DNA from: Chloroflexota bacterium
GTDB lineage: Bacteria > Chloroflexota > Anaerolineae > Anaerolineales > Anaerolineaceae
DNA length: 36,671 nt
Assembly (NCBI GenBank): GCA_012514645.1
Contig: JAAYZW010000039.1
Span: forward strand, 1 to 36,671
Reading direction: 5' to 3'
In this document: one piece after another, positions 7,565 through 16,626 of the stretch
Layout: each line of letters starts with the position of its first letter
Numbering within the stretch: the stretch's first letter is position 1
Notes under the pieces: generated by a model
What the model saw: the letters and a program-made list of their open reading frames with translations, nothing else
Told to the model about the DNA's origin: nothing
Database searches by the model: none
Position numbers and translations under genes: made by a program

Positions 7565-9913
7565 TCAATCTTCATTTAATGGTGGAAAGTCGCCCCAGTC
7601 AAGCACTTCACGGGTGCCGGTTTGTGGGTTTGGCGGACCGATGATACCATCCTCCTCAAGTTTCTCGATCAACCGCGAGGAACGCGTGTAGCCAATGCGC
7701 AGCTTGCGCTGCAGCATCGACACCGACGCGCGCCCTTCTTTGCGAATGACCTTCAAGGCTTCCTCTTCAATCGGATCGGCGTTCGGGTCTTTTTCAAGCT
7801 CCTTCCAGAGCGGAGGCTGGGTCATTGGCAAGTGAGACCGGCTGGGGATAATCGCTTTATCAGGTCGCTCGGGGGCACCAGTTTGCATATTTTGTGCGCG
7901 CCAAAAGTCGGTCAGGCTTGCAAGTTCACGTTCAGACACGTAGGTGCCCTGCAAACGTACCGGTGAAGGCGCATCCGGAGACTGGAAGAGCATATCGCCC
8001 TTACCCAAAAGCCTTTCAGCCCCGGGCTGGTCGAGGATCACGCGGCTATCAACGTTGGAGGCAACCGCGAAGGCGATTCGGGCTGGCAGGTTAGCCTTGA
8101 TCAGACCGGTGATCACGTTGGTAGATGGGCGCTGGGTTGCGATGATCAGGTGGATGCCGGTCGCGCGAGCCAGCTGTGCCAGGCGTGTGATTGATCGTTC
8201 GGTCTCGTCTGGCGCGAGCATCATCAGGTCTGCCAGTTCATCGATCACAACGACGATATATGGGAGGGTTTTCTCACCATTCTTGCTTTTGTGATAGTTG
8301 TATTCATCAATATTCCTGGCGCCATCCGCCTCAAACATGCGATAGCGCAAATCCATCTCCCGCAGCATCCACTCAAGGGCTCCGACAACTTTTTCGGCAT
8401 CCACAATCACATCCGCAAGGAGGTGGGGAATACCGTTATAGATTGAAAGCTCCACGCGTTTCGGGTCGATCAGAAGCAGCTGCAGTTGATCGGGATTCAA
8501 ATTTAACAGGAAGCCCATAAGAATGGAATTGATACAAACCGATTTGCCAGAATTGGTCGCGCCGGCAACCAGCAGGTGGGGCATTGAGGCGAGGTCGGCA
8601 GTAAAGGGTTTGCCGGTGACGTCTTTGCCAAGCGCAAATTTGAGCGGCGAGGGGTGACCGATGAATTGGGGGCTCTCGACGACATCAAGCATCGAGACCA
8701 TGGCGGTTTTAAGGTTCGGCACTTCAACGCCAACATAGCCCTTGCCCGGGACCGGCGCTTGCATGCGTATGCGCGATGCTTTCAGTGCCATGGCGAGGTC
8801 ATCTGCCAGTTTGGTGATATTGCTCACGCGCACCTTGGTTTTGCCACTGCGGGATTCGAGGTATTCCGGCTCGACTCCGAACAAGGTGATTGATGGACCC
8901 CTGCGGATCTCGACCACTTTAGCCGGGGCGTTGAACGACCTAAGCGTTTCTTCGATGACGCGGGCGCGATCTTCGTCCGATTCTTCGTCCATTGGGGCGG
9001 CTTTGACAGGATCAAGCACCTGGGATGGCACGGGCCGTTTCCATTCTGGCTCGCCGGTTGGAGTCTCGTGGATGGTCTCAGGCGAAGTAGCTGCAGGTTT
9101 TGGATCTAAGGCTTGCTGCGTGAGTGCCACAGGAGCAATCGGTTCTGCTGTCGCCTGGATGGATTCCGCTTTTTGGCGAGCCTGTTCAGCCCTTCTTTGG
9201 CGGATGGAGTCGTCGGCTTTAAGTTTCCATGCCCTCATTTTTTCAGTGATCCAGGCTGCCAGGTCAGCCACGGAGAGGTCAACGAGCAAAACAAGGGCGA
9301 TGAGCAGCCAGGCGATCAGGATAATCACGGTGCCAGCTCTTCCGAGCATGTTTTCCAACGCTTGGTATATGGCACCACCGACCAACCCGCCGCCGCTGGG
9401 GGATCCGGCAGGCGAGAAAACCTGATCGATCAGTTCAAACCAGACCAACAGGTTTACAAAGAAAAAAACGACCCCAATGAGGCGTTCGAGGTTCACCTTT
9501 GGGAGATGCTCGATGCGGTAGAGCAGAAACCAGGCGCCCAGCGCCAGCAGCAATAGCGGCAGAGCGTAAGCGCCCCAACCGATGCCGGTTTGTAAAAAGT
9601 TTGTCCACCATTGGGTTAGCTGACCCGATTGCGCAGTGAGGGCACTGAGGAGGTTCAGCAAGCCCGTCACGATCAGGACGATGCCGGTGATGTCTGCTTT
9701 TTGCTGGGCGGAAAGCGGCGTGCGTTGTACCGGCGGGGTATTTGGCGCTTTGTTGGTCGATTTGGCAGCTCGCGAAGAACTTGAGCGTGTGGTGGTTGTT
9801 TTCGTCCTCGGTTTCGTGGTGGTTTTAGGCTTTGACGCGCGTGAAGGGCTGCTCTTTTTGACCGCAGTTTTTTTCGTGGTAGGTTTTTTCCTGGTGGTGG
9901 GCTGGGTTGCCAT
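7565..9913 (-). CDS. ftsK: FtsK/SpoIIIE-type DNA translocase
   Basis: A 782-residue DNA pump acting at the division septum. A Lys/Thr-rich basic N-tail (1-70) is followed by four hydrophobic helices (about 75-215), an Ala/Gln/Pro linker (about 230-310), then the motor: alpha domain, Walker A GATNSGKS near residue 450, 'LLLIDPKRVELS' near 480, Walker B 'VVVIDELADLMML' near 553, and an 'ATQRPS' motif near 595. The C-terminal winged-helix gamma domain (about 715-782) recognises KOPS-like sequences that orient translocation. The start has GGAG upstream and a -10 TATAAT at 9943-9948. Length is typical of the SpoIIIE class rather than the 1300-residue E. coli form. Confidence 0.95.
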   Translation of the reverse strand: MATQPTTRKKPTTKKTAVKKSSPSRASKPKTTTKPRTKTTTTRSSSSRAAKSTNKAPNTPPVQRTPLSAQQKADITGIVLIVTGLLNLLSALTAQSGQLTQWWTNFLQTGIGWGAYALPLLLLALGAWFLLYRIEHLPKVNLERLIGVVFFFVNLLVWFELIDQVFSPAGSPSGGGLVGGAIYQALENMLGRAGTVIILIAWLLIALVLLVDLSVADLAAWITEKMRAWKLKADDSIRQRRAEQARQKAESIQATAEPIAPVALTQQALDPKPAATSPETIHETPTGEPEWKRPVPSQVLDPVKAAPMDEESDEDRARVIEETLRSFNAPAKVVEIRRGPSITLFGVEPEYLESRSGKTKVRVSNITKLADDLAMALKASRIRMQAPVPGKGYVGVEVPNLKTAMVSMLDVVESPQFIGHPSPLKFALGKDVTGKPFTADLASMPHLLVAGATNSGKSVCINSILMGFLLNLNPDQLQLLLIDPKRVELSIYNGIPHLLADVIVDAEKVVGALEWMLREMDLRYRMFEADGARNIDEYNYHKSKNGEKTLPYIVVVIDELADLMMLAPDETERSITRLAQLARATGIHLIIATQRPSTNVITGLIKANLPARIAFAVASNVDSRVILDQPGAERLLGKGDMLFQSPDAPSPVRLQGTYVSERELASLTDFWRAQNMQTGAPERPDKAIIPSRSHLPMTQPPLWKELEKDPNADPIEEEALKVIRKEGRASVSMLQRKLRIGYTRSSRLIEKLEEDGIIGPPNPQTGTREVLDWGDFPPLNED

Positions 9914-10497
9914 AAAAATCTCCGCTATGTACTCTAAGCCTGATTATACCTTTGCATAAAAGTTTTCTAAAAGGGTTGGGGACATTTTAAGAATACGGGT
10001 TGGACAACCGGTAATTATCACTGTGGGAATAAACCATGGTTTTTGCCTTAATTCGCAAAACCAGTCATTTTATTAATATATAAGCTGATGGGCAGGTCCC
10101 AATTGCGAGCACACAATCACCGCTTAAAGAGTCAGACCTCCCCAGATCAGGGACTGCGGACAGGCAATGGTTCCGAAAATTAACTGTGATTCCAGCGCGG
10201 TGGGTTTGGCTGATTAAAAAGATCACTTTTGCTCACGTCCTGACCCCCTCTACCGTTGTTACAATAATCCGTACTTTCTACATTTTTAATCTACAAATTG
10301 CCATATATGGAATTACCGGGATTTGACAAAAAAAGCCCCCTCAGATTTCGCTGTCTGTGTTATGATTTGAGTTTAATGGGCTACACGATCCTCGAAGCAC
10401 AACGATCGCGAATATTTCCCTTGTGGACCACAAATCCACATCTATCATCGAGTGTCAAGGATGCTCACCATTCCTCTATTTCTAAGGAGATTTAAGT
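9914..10497. other. 584-bp divergent intergenic region (ftsK / subtilase)
   Basis: Contains the ftsK -10 box (TATAAT on the minus strand, 9943-9948, with a weak -35), the family A copy A2 (10081-10216), and the subtilase leader. TTGACA at 10323-10328 has no well-spaced -10; TATGAT at 10361 has no good -35. A palindrome TTGTGGACCACAA (10421-10433) lies 65 nt before the subtilase ATG and could be an operator. A short open frame at 10298-10495 has no coding support. Confidence 0.5.
10081..10216 (-). repeat. Family A dispersed repeat, copy A2
   Basis: Minus-strand reading aligns end to end with A3 (13625-13760). Common words include TTAATCAG, AAACCCA, TGGAATC, GTTAA, TCCGCA, CTGG.GAGGTCTGAC, TAAGCGGTGATTG and GTGCTC. 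A2 and A3 lie in opposite orientation on either side of the subtilase gene. Confidence 0.75.
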
Positions 10498-13400
10498 ATG
10501 CAGAAAAATTTTACCAAGATTGTTAGTTTTCTTGTGCTCGCCGCCTTGCTGGTGAGCCCGGTGGCAGCCGCCGCTCCCGAGCGCGTCACGCCTCCGACTG
10601 ACGGACCCGTCATTTCGGTCGAAGACCAGGAATGGTTGGATGCGGCTAAGGCAGCCGATAGTTTTATCATTCAATTGACAGAACCCTCACTGGCAGCTTA
10701 TGAAGGCGGTAACGCGATCTTTGCAGCCATCCCGCGCGATGAGTCGGGTAAGCTCGATGTGGAAAGCCCTGAAGCAGTTGCCTACCTGGCGCACATCAAC
10801 GCAGGACTGGACGCTTTCATTGCTAAAGCTGAAGTTGAGTTAGGGCGCAATCTCGAAGTGCTGTATCGCTACGATTATGTGCTCAATGGCTTTTCCGCTC
10901 GAATGAGTGTTGAAGAAGCAGCCCTGCTGCGTCAGCTTCCTGAGGTTTATGAAATCTATGTTGACGAGGTCTACCAGCTAGACACCGACGTAAGCCCAGA
11001 GTTCATCGGCGTTGACCAAATTTGGAGTGGCGATGCTACTCCGGACGGAGAAGGCTCAAAGGGTGCTGGTATGATCGTCGGTGTCCTTGATACCGGTATC
11101 AACCTGAGCCACCCCAGCTTTGCCCAGACAACCCCCCTTGATCCTTATGTTTACACCAATCCTTATGGAAATGGTGTTTACAAGGGTCTCTGTGCTTCTG
11201 ATCCCTCTGGACATGTTTGTAATAACAAATTGATCGGTGTATATGACATGACTGGCAACAACAACGGGCACGACCAGGAAGATCACGGTTCTCACACTGC
11301 CAGCACTGCTGCAGGTAATCGTATCCAGGTAAACTACGGCGGTGCTTCGGTGGTCATTTCAGGTATGGCACCAAACGCCCATATTATTTCCTATAAAGTC
11401 TGTGTACCCGGTGCAGGTTGTACTACCGGCGCTTCAACGGCAGCTGTCAACCAGGCAATTGCTGATGGTGCAGACTCACTGAACTTCTCAATTGGTCCGA
11501 ACAGTGGTCCTCCCCGCAGCCCATGGCTGGATAGCACCGAAGTTGCCTTCCTTGAAGCCTTCAAAGTTGGCATTTCTACTGCCACTTCTGCTGGAAACTC
11601 TGGTCCCAATCCCTCAACCATCTACAAACTCCCCCCGTGGGCGCTTGTGGTTGGCAACACCCAACACGGACGTATCTTTGGTTACCCTGTAACCATTAAC
11701 CCAGATACTGATGAGCTCGACTCGATCGCCATTCTCGCCAGCTCTGACCTCGCTCCAACACTCGATGTTGACCTGGTTGGTAAAGACCTGGTTTGGGGCG
11801 GAACCTACGACAATTTATTGGGTTGTAATGCCTGGCCTGCCGGCTCATTATCCGGCAAAGTTGGCATCGTCCAGCGCGGTGAATGTGCTTTCAAGCTCAA
11901 ACTCCAAAACATGCAGGATGCAGGCGCCATATTTGGTCTGGTCTATAACAACGCTCCCGGTGCCCCGATCGTCATGGGTACCGACACTGGTACAGTCTCG
12001 ATTCCAGGCGCGATGATCTCACTTGAAGACGGTCTGGATATGGAAGACGTTGCCGGCGACCCGATGACCGTCAATATCATGAAAACCCTCGTCTCTGGCA
12101 CACTTCCCTCCTGGGGAGATATCGTGGCTGAAGGCAGCTCTCGCGGTCCGATCACAACCTACGAGATGCTCGAGCCTGACCTGGTTGCCCCTGGCACCAA
12201 CATTTTGGCTGCTTACGACGGTCCGGGTGAAATTGACCTGATGTCCGGTACTTCAATGGCTGGACCGCACGTTGCTGGCTCTACGGCTGTGATGAAATCT
12301 CTGTTCCCAACCTGGACCCCTGCAGCGATTCGCTCGGCGATCATCATGACCGCCCTGGCTGGTACCTCAGTTGACCACGACCTCAGCCCGGTGACACCGT
12401 TTATTTATGGCAATGGTCGCATCGACATGAGCAAAGCCGCCCTGACTGGTTTGGTGATGGAAGAAACCTACGAGAATTACAAGGCAGCCAACCCGGCAAC
12501 GGGTGGTGATATTCGCACGCTGAACATCCCCTCTTATCAAAACAGCAATTGTATGGGCGGCTGCAGCTTCACCAGAACCGTCAAGAACGTAGCCGGCATG
12601 GAAACAGAATATACCATCGCGATCGAAGCAACCGACGGTGTGAATGTCACCACAACCCCCGCCAGTGGTTTCACCATTCCGGCTGGCGGTACGCAGGAGA
12701 TTAAAGTTGATGTGAGTCCGAACATCGCCTCAGGCGGTGAATGGCAATTCGCTCGCATTGCCTTCGAAACTGAAGATGCCTTCGGACCTGACAGACCGAT
12801 CAGCACAACAGCGTTTAGCCTGGCAGCGAAAGCTGCTGTGGCTGGTTCGACCCTACCTGATCATCTGCACCTCGAAATCGATGCAGCGACCGGTGAGTAT
12901 GTCTTTGAAGAGCAATACAATGCTGAACCAATTACCGCTTTGTCGAATGTTCGTTACGGTTTGACCCCTGCGACAATTGCTGAATTCGAACTGGCACAGG
13001 ATCCGACCAATGGTAATCCCTATGACAATCTCGGTGCTGTTTGGGTGGAAAAAACTACCTGCCCATCAGGTTCACAGCGTATGATTGTTGAAATCCTCGA
13101 GACCACTGCATCCGATCTTGATATTTATGTCGGCATTGGCAGCAATCCACATCCTACATTGCAAAAAGCCTATTCAGCTGAACCCGGTGCGATGGAATAC
13201 CTGAACATCTTCCAACCCAACTTCTCTGGAGGTTGCTGGATCCTGGTTCAGAACTGGGAAAGCTCCGAACCTGATGCAACAGACTCGATCAAACTGGCTT
13301 ACGGCTTCGTGCCGAAATCTGGTGGCGCAAACTACAACATCACCGGACCTGCTGCGGTGCCTGCCTTGAACCCATTTGACCTGACCGTCAACTGGAACCT

Positions 13401-13566
13401 TGGCGCTTCGTTCGCTACTGACGAAGTCTGGTACGGCTGGTTTAGCATTGGTACTTCTGCAACCAAGAAGGATAATGTTGGCAAGCTTGACTTTAACCTT
13501 TACAAAGTTTCGGATGATCCAGTTTTGGACAAAATAAACTACCTGCCTATCATTCTTCGCCCATAA
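10498..13566 (+). CDS. secreted subtilisin-family (S8) serine peptidase with PA insert
   Basis: A 1022-residue exported protease. A Sec signal peptide (about 1-25, ending in VAAAAP) is followed by an I9-type propeptide (about 50-165). The catalytic domain has D198 in 'GVLDTGI', H263 in 'DHGSHTAS' and S586 in 'SGTSMAGPHVAG'; a protease-associated domain (about 425-530) is inserted between His and Ser, as in lactocepin and cucumisin-like S8 enzymes. A beta-sandwich Fn3-like domain follows (about 680-780), then a less clear C-terminal region. The chain ends in YLPIILRP, a Tyr-Leu-Pro hydrophobic tail I associate with Chloroflexota exoproteins; there is no LPxTG motif. The ribosome site AAGGAG lies nine bases before ATG. 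It is monocistronic with a strong terminator, and likely digests extracellular protein for peptide fermentation. Confidence 0.95.
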   Translation: MQKNFTKIVSFLVLAALLVSPVAAAAPERVTPPTDGPVISVEDQEWLDAAKAADSFIIQLTEPSLAAYEGGNAIFAAIPRDESGKLDVESPEAVAYLAHINAGLDAFIAKAEVELGRNLEVLYRYDYVLNGFSARMSVEEAALLRQLPEVYEIYVDEVYQLDTDVSPEFIGVDQIWSGDATPDGEGSKGAGMIVGVLDTGINLSHPSFAQTTPLDPYVYTNPYGNGVYKGLCASDPSGHVCNNKLIGVYDMTGNNNGHDQEDHGSHTASTAAGNRIQVNYGGASVVISGMAPNAHIISYKVCVPGAGCTTGASTAAVNQAIADGADSLNFSIGPNSGPPRSPWLDSTEVAFLEAFKVGISTATSAGNSGPNPSTIYKLPPWALVVGNTQHGRIFGYPVTINPDTDELDSIAILASSDLAPTLDVDLVGKDLVWGGTYDNLLGCNAWPAGSLSGKVGIVQRGECAFKLKLQNMQDAGAIFGLVYNNAPGAPIVMGTDTGTVSIPGAMISLEDGLDMEDVAGDPMTVNIMKTLVSGTLPSWGDIVAEGSSRGPITTYEMLEPDLVAPGTNILAAYDGPGEIDLMSGTSMAGPHVAGSTAVMKSLFPTWTPAAIRSAIIMTALAGTSVDHDLSPVTPFIYGNGRIDMSKAALTGLVMEETYENYKAANPATGGDIRTLNIPSYQNSNCMGGCSFTRTVKNVAGMETEYTIAIEATDGVNVTTTPASGFTIPAGGTQEIKVDVSPNIASGGEWQFARIAFETEDAFGPDRPISTTAFSLAAKAAVAGSTLPDHLHLEIDAATGEYVFEEQYNAEPITALSNVRYGLTPATIAEFELAQDPTNGNPYDNLGAVWVEKTTCPSGSQRMIVEILETTASDLDIYVGIGSNPHPTLQKAYSAEPGAMEYLNIFQPNFSGGCWILVQNWESSEPDATDSIKLAYGFVPKSGGANYNITGPAAVPALNPFDLTVNWNLGASFATDEVWYGWFSIGTSATKKDNVGKLDFNLYKVSDDPVLDKINYLPIILRP

Positions 13567-13585
13567 ACCAAATTTGCAACGACAC

Positions 13586-13625
13586 GGAGACAGAGAGCAA
13601 CAACTCTCTGTCTCCAATTTTTCTT
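13586..13625 (+). terminator. intrinsic terminator of the subtilase gene
   Basis: Perfect 12-bp stem GGAGACAGAGAG (13586-13597) / CTCTCTGTCTCC (13604-13615), loop CAACAA, then AATTTTTCTT. It starts 20 nt after the stop codon. Confidence 0.92.
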
Positions 13626-13760
13626 AATCAGTTAAACCCATCCTGTTGGAATCCCGGTTAAGATTCGGTTTTCAATCCCGGTCCGCAATTCATAAGCTGG
13701 CGAGGTCTGACAAGGTAAGCGGTGATTGAGTGCTCACGGTTGGAGCCTGCACGTACGGTG
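13625..13760 (+). repeat. Family A dispersed repeat, copy A3
   Basis: Starts directly after the subtilase terminator and aligns with A2 and A1 read on the minus strand. The best-conserved block is GCTGG.GAGGTCTGAC followed by TAAGCGGTGATTG and GTGCTC. No open frame or transposase is attached. Confidence 0.75.
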
Positions 13761-13828
13761 ATGAATCCAGATTATCACAATAACGAAGGTATTTTCATCG
13801 CAAGAATTGCGCTTGGATGCGTACAAGG

Positions 13829-13856
13829 TTGCACACTTCGAGAAAACTGATATAAT
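13829..13856 (+). promoter_or_regulatory. rho promoter with long leader
   Basis: TTGCAC (13829-13834), 16-nt spacer, TATAAT (13851-13856). The predicted start near 13863 leaves a leader of about 160 nt before the rho ATG, with a short GGGT/ACCC palindrome near 13892. Long leaders are known in rho genes that control their own termination. Confidence 0.7.
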
Positions 13857-14025
13857 AATTGGCGATTCACAGATAATTTGCTATTCATACCGGGTCACCC
13901 CCATTCATTCTGTCACTTGTTAAAATCATGGATAAATTTTAATGTCTAAATGTAACCATGTCAGTTATTAACTGAAAAGAGGGCTGGGACAACACCCTGC
14001 CTATTGCTAAAGAAAGAGATTACAC

Positions 14026-15297
14026 ATGGAAATAGTCGAACTCGAGAAAAACACAACCAAACAACTTCGAAAAATCGCCAAGGATCTAAACGTCGAAAAC
14101 GTTAACAGGCTGAAAAGAGATGGGCTGATTGTCAAAATTGCCCAGTCACTGGCAGACGCCGAAGGTCTGGAAATGAGCGGTGGTGTATTGGAAATCATGA
14201 ACGAAGGCATTGGCTTCCTGCGCAGCAATTATCGCATCGGACCGGATGATGTCTATGTATCCCAAGCACAACTCAGGCGCTATGAACTACGCTCTGGAGA
14301 CCTGGTAATCGGGCACGTGCGACCCCCGCGGGAGTCGGAACGGCACCATGGGCTCTTAAAGGTGGAGTCGATTAACGGGTTGACCCCCGACGAAGCCCGC
14401 AGAAGACCAAAATTTGAAGCGCTAACCCCAGTTTTCCCGAATGAGTTGCTCGATCTCGAATACAATCCGATGAATCTTTCAACCAGGATGATCAACCTGG
14501 TTGCTCCAATTGGCGGAGGTCAGCGCGCGATGATCGTTTCGCCGCCAAAAGCCGGCAAGACCAGTATTTTGAAAGACGTCGCCAACGCCATTAATACCAA
14601 CAACCCGGAAGTGCGGCAGATTATGTCGCTGATTGGTGAGCGCCCTGAGGAAGTCACGGATATGGATCGTTCGGTTGAAGCCGAAGTGATTGCCAGCACG
14701 TTTGACGAACCAGTACAGGCGCATGTACGTATGGCAGAAATATCGCTCGACCGCGCAAAAAGACTGGTTGAAAACGGGCTGGATGTGGTCATTCTGATGG
14801 ACTCTCTGACCAGACTTGCCCGGGCTTACAACATGGTTGTCAATCCTTCGGGGCGTACCCTCAGCGGTGGCATGGACCCCTCTGCACTCTATCCGCCCAA
14901 ACGCTTTTTTGGTGCCGCCCGTAACCTCGAAGACGGCGGCAGCCTGACAATTGTCGCCACAGCGCTGGTTGATACCGGTTCGAGGCTGGACGACGTTGTT
15001 TATGAAGAATTTAAGGGTACTGGCAACATGGAAATGATCCTCTCACGCCGCTTGCAGGAGCGCAGGATTTTCCCCGCGATTGACATCGAAAAATCATCTA
15101 CCCGTCGGGAAGACCTCTTGCTAGCGCCCGAAATTCTGCAGCGCATCTGGCTGATGCGCCGCATGTACCTGCAAATGGTTGCGAATCCGCCACAGGGAGC
15201 AGGGATGGACACTGCGGTCGCTACTGAGGCTATCCTTCAGCGGATGGAAAAAACCAGGACAAACGTGGACTTTCTTGAAGGTTTGGCAGACATGTAG
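14026..15297 (+). CDS. rho: transcription termination factor Rho
   Basis: A 423-residue hexameric RNA helicase that terminates transcription. Residues 1-50 are the Rho N-terminal helical domain ('[14 protein letters not shown]'). Residues 60-120 are the cold-shock-like RNA-binding domain ('[17 protein letters not shown]'). The RecA-type ATPase domain follows, with Walker A 'SPPKAGKTS' (172-180), '[11 protein letters not shown]', and Walker B '[17 protein letters not shown]'; the Q/R-loop region follows. The length is close to E. coli Rho (419), with no large insertion in the RNA-binding domain such as those of Actinobacteria. The LysM-M23 gene follows after 22 nt and probably shares the transcript. 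Confidence 0.97.
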   Translation: MEIVELEKNTTKQLRKIAKDLNVENVNRLKRDGLIVKIAQSLADAEGLEMSGGVLEIMNEGIGFLRSNYRIGPDDVYVSQAQLRRYELRSGDLVIGHVRPPRESERHHGLLKVESINGLTPDEARRRPKFEALTPVFPNELLDLEYNPMNLSTRMINLVAPIGGGQRAMIVSPPKAGKTSILKDVANAINTNNPEVRQIMSLIGERPEEVTDMDRSVEAEVIASTFDEPVQAHVRMAEISLDRAKRLVENGLDVVILMDSLTRLARAYNMVVNPSGRTLSGGMDPSALYPPKRFFGAARNLEDGGSLTIVATALVDTGSRLDDVVYEEFKGTGNMEMILSRRLQERRIFPAIDIEKSSTRREDLLLAPEILQRIWLMRRMYLQMVANPPQGAGMDTAVATEAILQRMEKTRTNVDFLEGLADM

Positions 15298-15319
15298 TAT
15301 ATACATGTCAGAGGTATAA

Positions 15320-16408
15320 ATGTCTGACCAAAACGAAGAAACCAAAAAAGCCAACCGAGAGCTGGTAGGCTCAGTGATTAGTTGGGTGGTTGCGATTATG
15401 CTCAGCCTTGGTTTGCTGACCATGCTCCTGTGGCAACCGCAAATTGCTAAATCGATGCAGCCTTACAACCGACCCACCGTCGAAACGGTTGATTTCGCCG
15501 AGATTGAATCAGAAGTGAACCTGCCTGTCCTGGTTGACAATGGCACTGAGACAGAGCTTACACGGGATCAGAGCCTGTATACCGAAGGAAAAGCCAACGC
15601 ACGTCTCGAAACAATCTATCACACGGTGGTCAGCGGCGATTCCATTTGGGCGCTTGCAGAAACCTATAACGTCGAAATCGAATCGATTCTCTTCGCGAAT
15701 TATGACATATTGCAAGACAAATCTGACAACCTGATGATCGGACAGGTAATCGCGATCCCGCCGGTAGACGGGATTTATCATACCTGGCGCAGCAGAGACA
15801 CCTTGAGTTCGGTCGCTTCGCGCTATGGCGCAACGATTCAGGATATTTTGCTTTTCATCGGTAACAACCTTGATCTTTCGAACCCGGAAATTGAACCTGG
15901 AACCAGCATTATGGTTCCGGGTGGTCGGCGCGAGCTGGTGCCGATCAGTTATGCTGCGGTGACAATCGATGCTGAGGGGCGGTTGGTCAGTGGTTGGGAT
16001 GGACCGGGGGCTTGTTTGTTGGATTTTGTTAGTCTGTATGGCAACGGATTTTTTATCTGGCCCTCAGCGGTGCATTATTTGACCGGCAACAATTATGGAC
16101 CCGGACATAACGGTATCGATATCGGCGCCGGGTTAGGCTCGCAATTATTTGCCGCGGATAGTGGTACTGTGGTCTACGCAGGCTGGATGAACGGCGGTTA
16201 CGGCAATTTCGTGGTCATTGACCATGGCAACGGCTATAGCACACTTTATGAACACCTTGACAAAATTCATGTTAGTTGTGGTGATAATGTCTTCCAGGGC
16301 AGCGTGATTGGTACCTCCGGTTCAACAGGTAATTCGACTGGTCCTCACTTGCATTTTGAGATCCGTTATGCCAACATGCCGGTAAACCCCTGGGATTATC
16401 TGCCATAG
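15320..16408 (+). CDS. membrane-anchored LysM-LysM-M23 peptidoglycan hydrolase
   Basis: A 362-residue protein. A short charged N-tail and one transmembrane helix (about 16-38) anchor it with the rest outside. Two LysM domains (about 100-147, 'YHTVVSGDSIWALAETYNV', and 153-202, 'YHTWRSRDTLSSVASRYGA') bind glycan. The C-terminal M23/LytM domain has zinc ligands H263xxxD267 ('HNGIDIG') and HxH at 343-345 ('HLHFE'), so it appears active as an endopeptidase on murein cross-links. It follows rho by 22 nt, with ATG preceded by AGAGGT, and precedes tRNA-Arg. It is likely a cell-wall remodelling enzyme, perhaps at division or germination-like wall turnover. Confidence 0.93.
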   Translation: MSDQNEETKKANRELVGSVISWVVAIMLSLGLLTMLLWQPQIAKSMQPYNRPTVETVDFAEIESEVNLPVLVDNGTETELTRDQSLYTEGKANARLETIYHTVVSGDSIWALAETYNVEIESILFANYDILQDKSDNLMIGQVIAIPPVDGIYHTWRSRDTLSSVASRYGATIQDILLFIGNNLDLSNPEIEPGTSIMVPGGRRELVPISYAAVTIDAEGRLVSGWDGPGACLLDFVSLYGNGFFIWPSAVHYLTGNNYGPGHNGIDIGAGLGSQLFAADSGTVVYAGWMNGGYGNFVVIDHGNGYSTLYEHLDKIHVSCGDNVFQGSVIGTSGSTGNSTGPHLHFEIRYANMPVNPWDYLP

Positions 16409-16414
16409 AAATGG

Positions 16415-16420
16415 TATAAT
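16415..16420 (+). promoter_or_regulatory. -10 box for tRNA-Arg
   Basis: TATAAT ends 10 nt before the first base of the tRNA. No good -35 is seen; the region just overlaps the end of the M23 gene. Confidence 0.5.
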
Positions 16421-16430
16421 GATTTGCCTT

Positions 16431-16503
16431 GCCCCAGTAGCTCAATGGACAGAGCGAGGCACTCCTAACGCCTAGGTTGGGGGTTCGATTCCCTCCTGGG
16501 GTA
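16431..16503 (+). tRNA. tRNA-Arg (anticodon CCU)
   Basis: A 73-nt cloverleaf: acceptor GCCCCAG/CTGGGGT (a G-U at the end pair), D arm GCTC/GAGC, anticodon loop CTCCTAA giving CCT, T arm GGGGG-TTCGATT-CCCTC, discriminator A. The innermost anticodon-stem pair is an A-C mismatch. It reads AGG codons. CCA is not encoded. Confidence 0.92.
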
Positions 16504-16507
16504 CAGA

Positions 16508-16532
16508 AAGACCACCGAAAGGTGGTTTTTGT
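16508..16532 (+). terminator. intrinsic terminator after tRNA-Arg
   Basis: Stem ACCACC (16511-16516) / GGTGGT (16521-16526) with GAAA tetraloop, then TTTTGTGTTT. AAAG before the stem extends it against the T-run. Confidence 0.9.
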
Positions 16533-16626
16533 GTTTAAAGGAGACTGGCACAACTGATCTGATTCCCAAAAGAAAAAGGGTGGGCGATGAAGCCAACCCT
16601 TCGTTCTGTTCAGTTAACTTATCGGG

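Noticed and set aside
10031-10042. 12-bp perfect palindrome AAACCATGGTTT downstream of the A2 repeat region.
   Set aside because: Short, AT-flanked and far from a promoter; expected by chance in a window of this size.
10081-13760. Composite transposon with inverted ends carrying the subtilase.
   Set aside because: The ends are old and only about 70 percent alike, a third copy stands alone at 1641, and there is no transposase or visible target duplication.
16272-16553. Minus-strand open frame over the M23 end and tRNA-Arg.
   Set aside because: It is the antisense of a tRNA and of a real gene; such translations recur as false proteins in databases.
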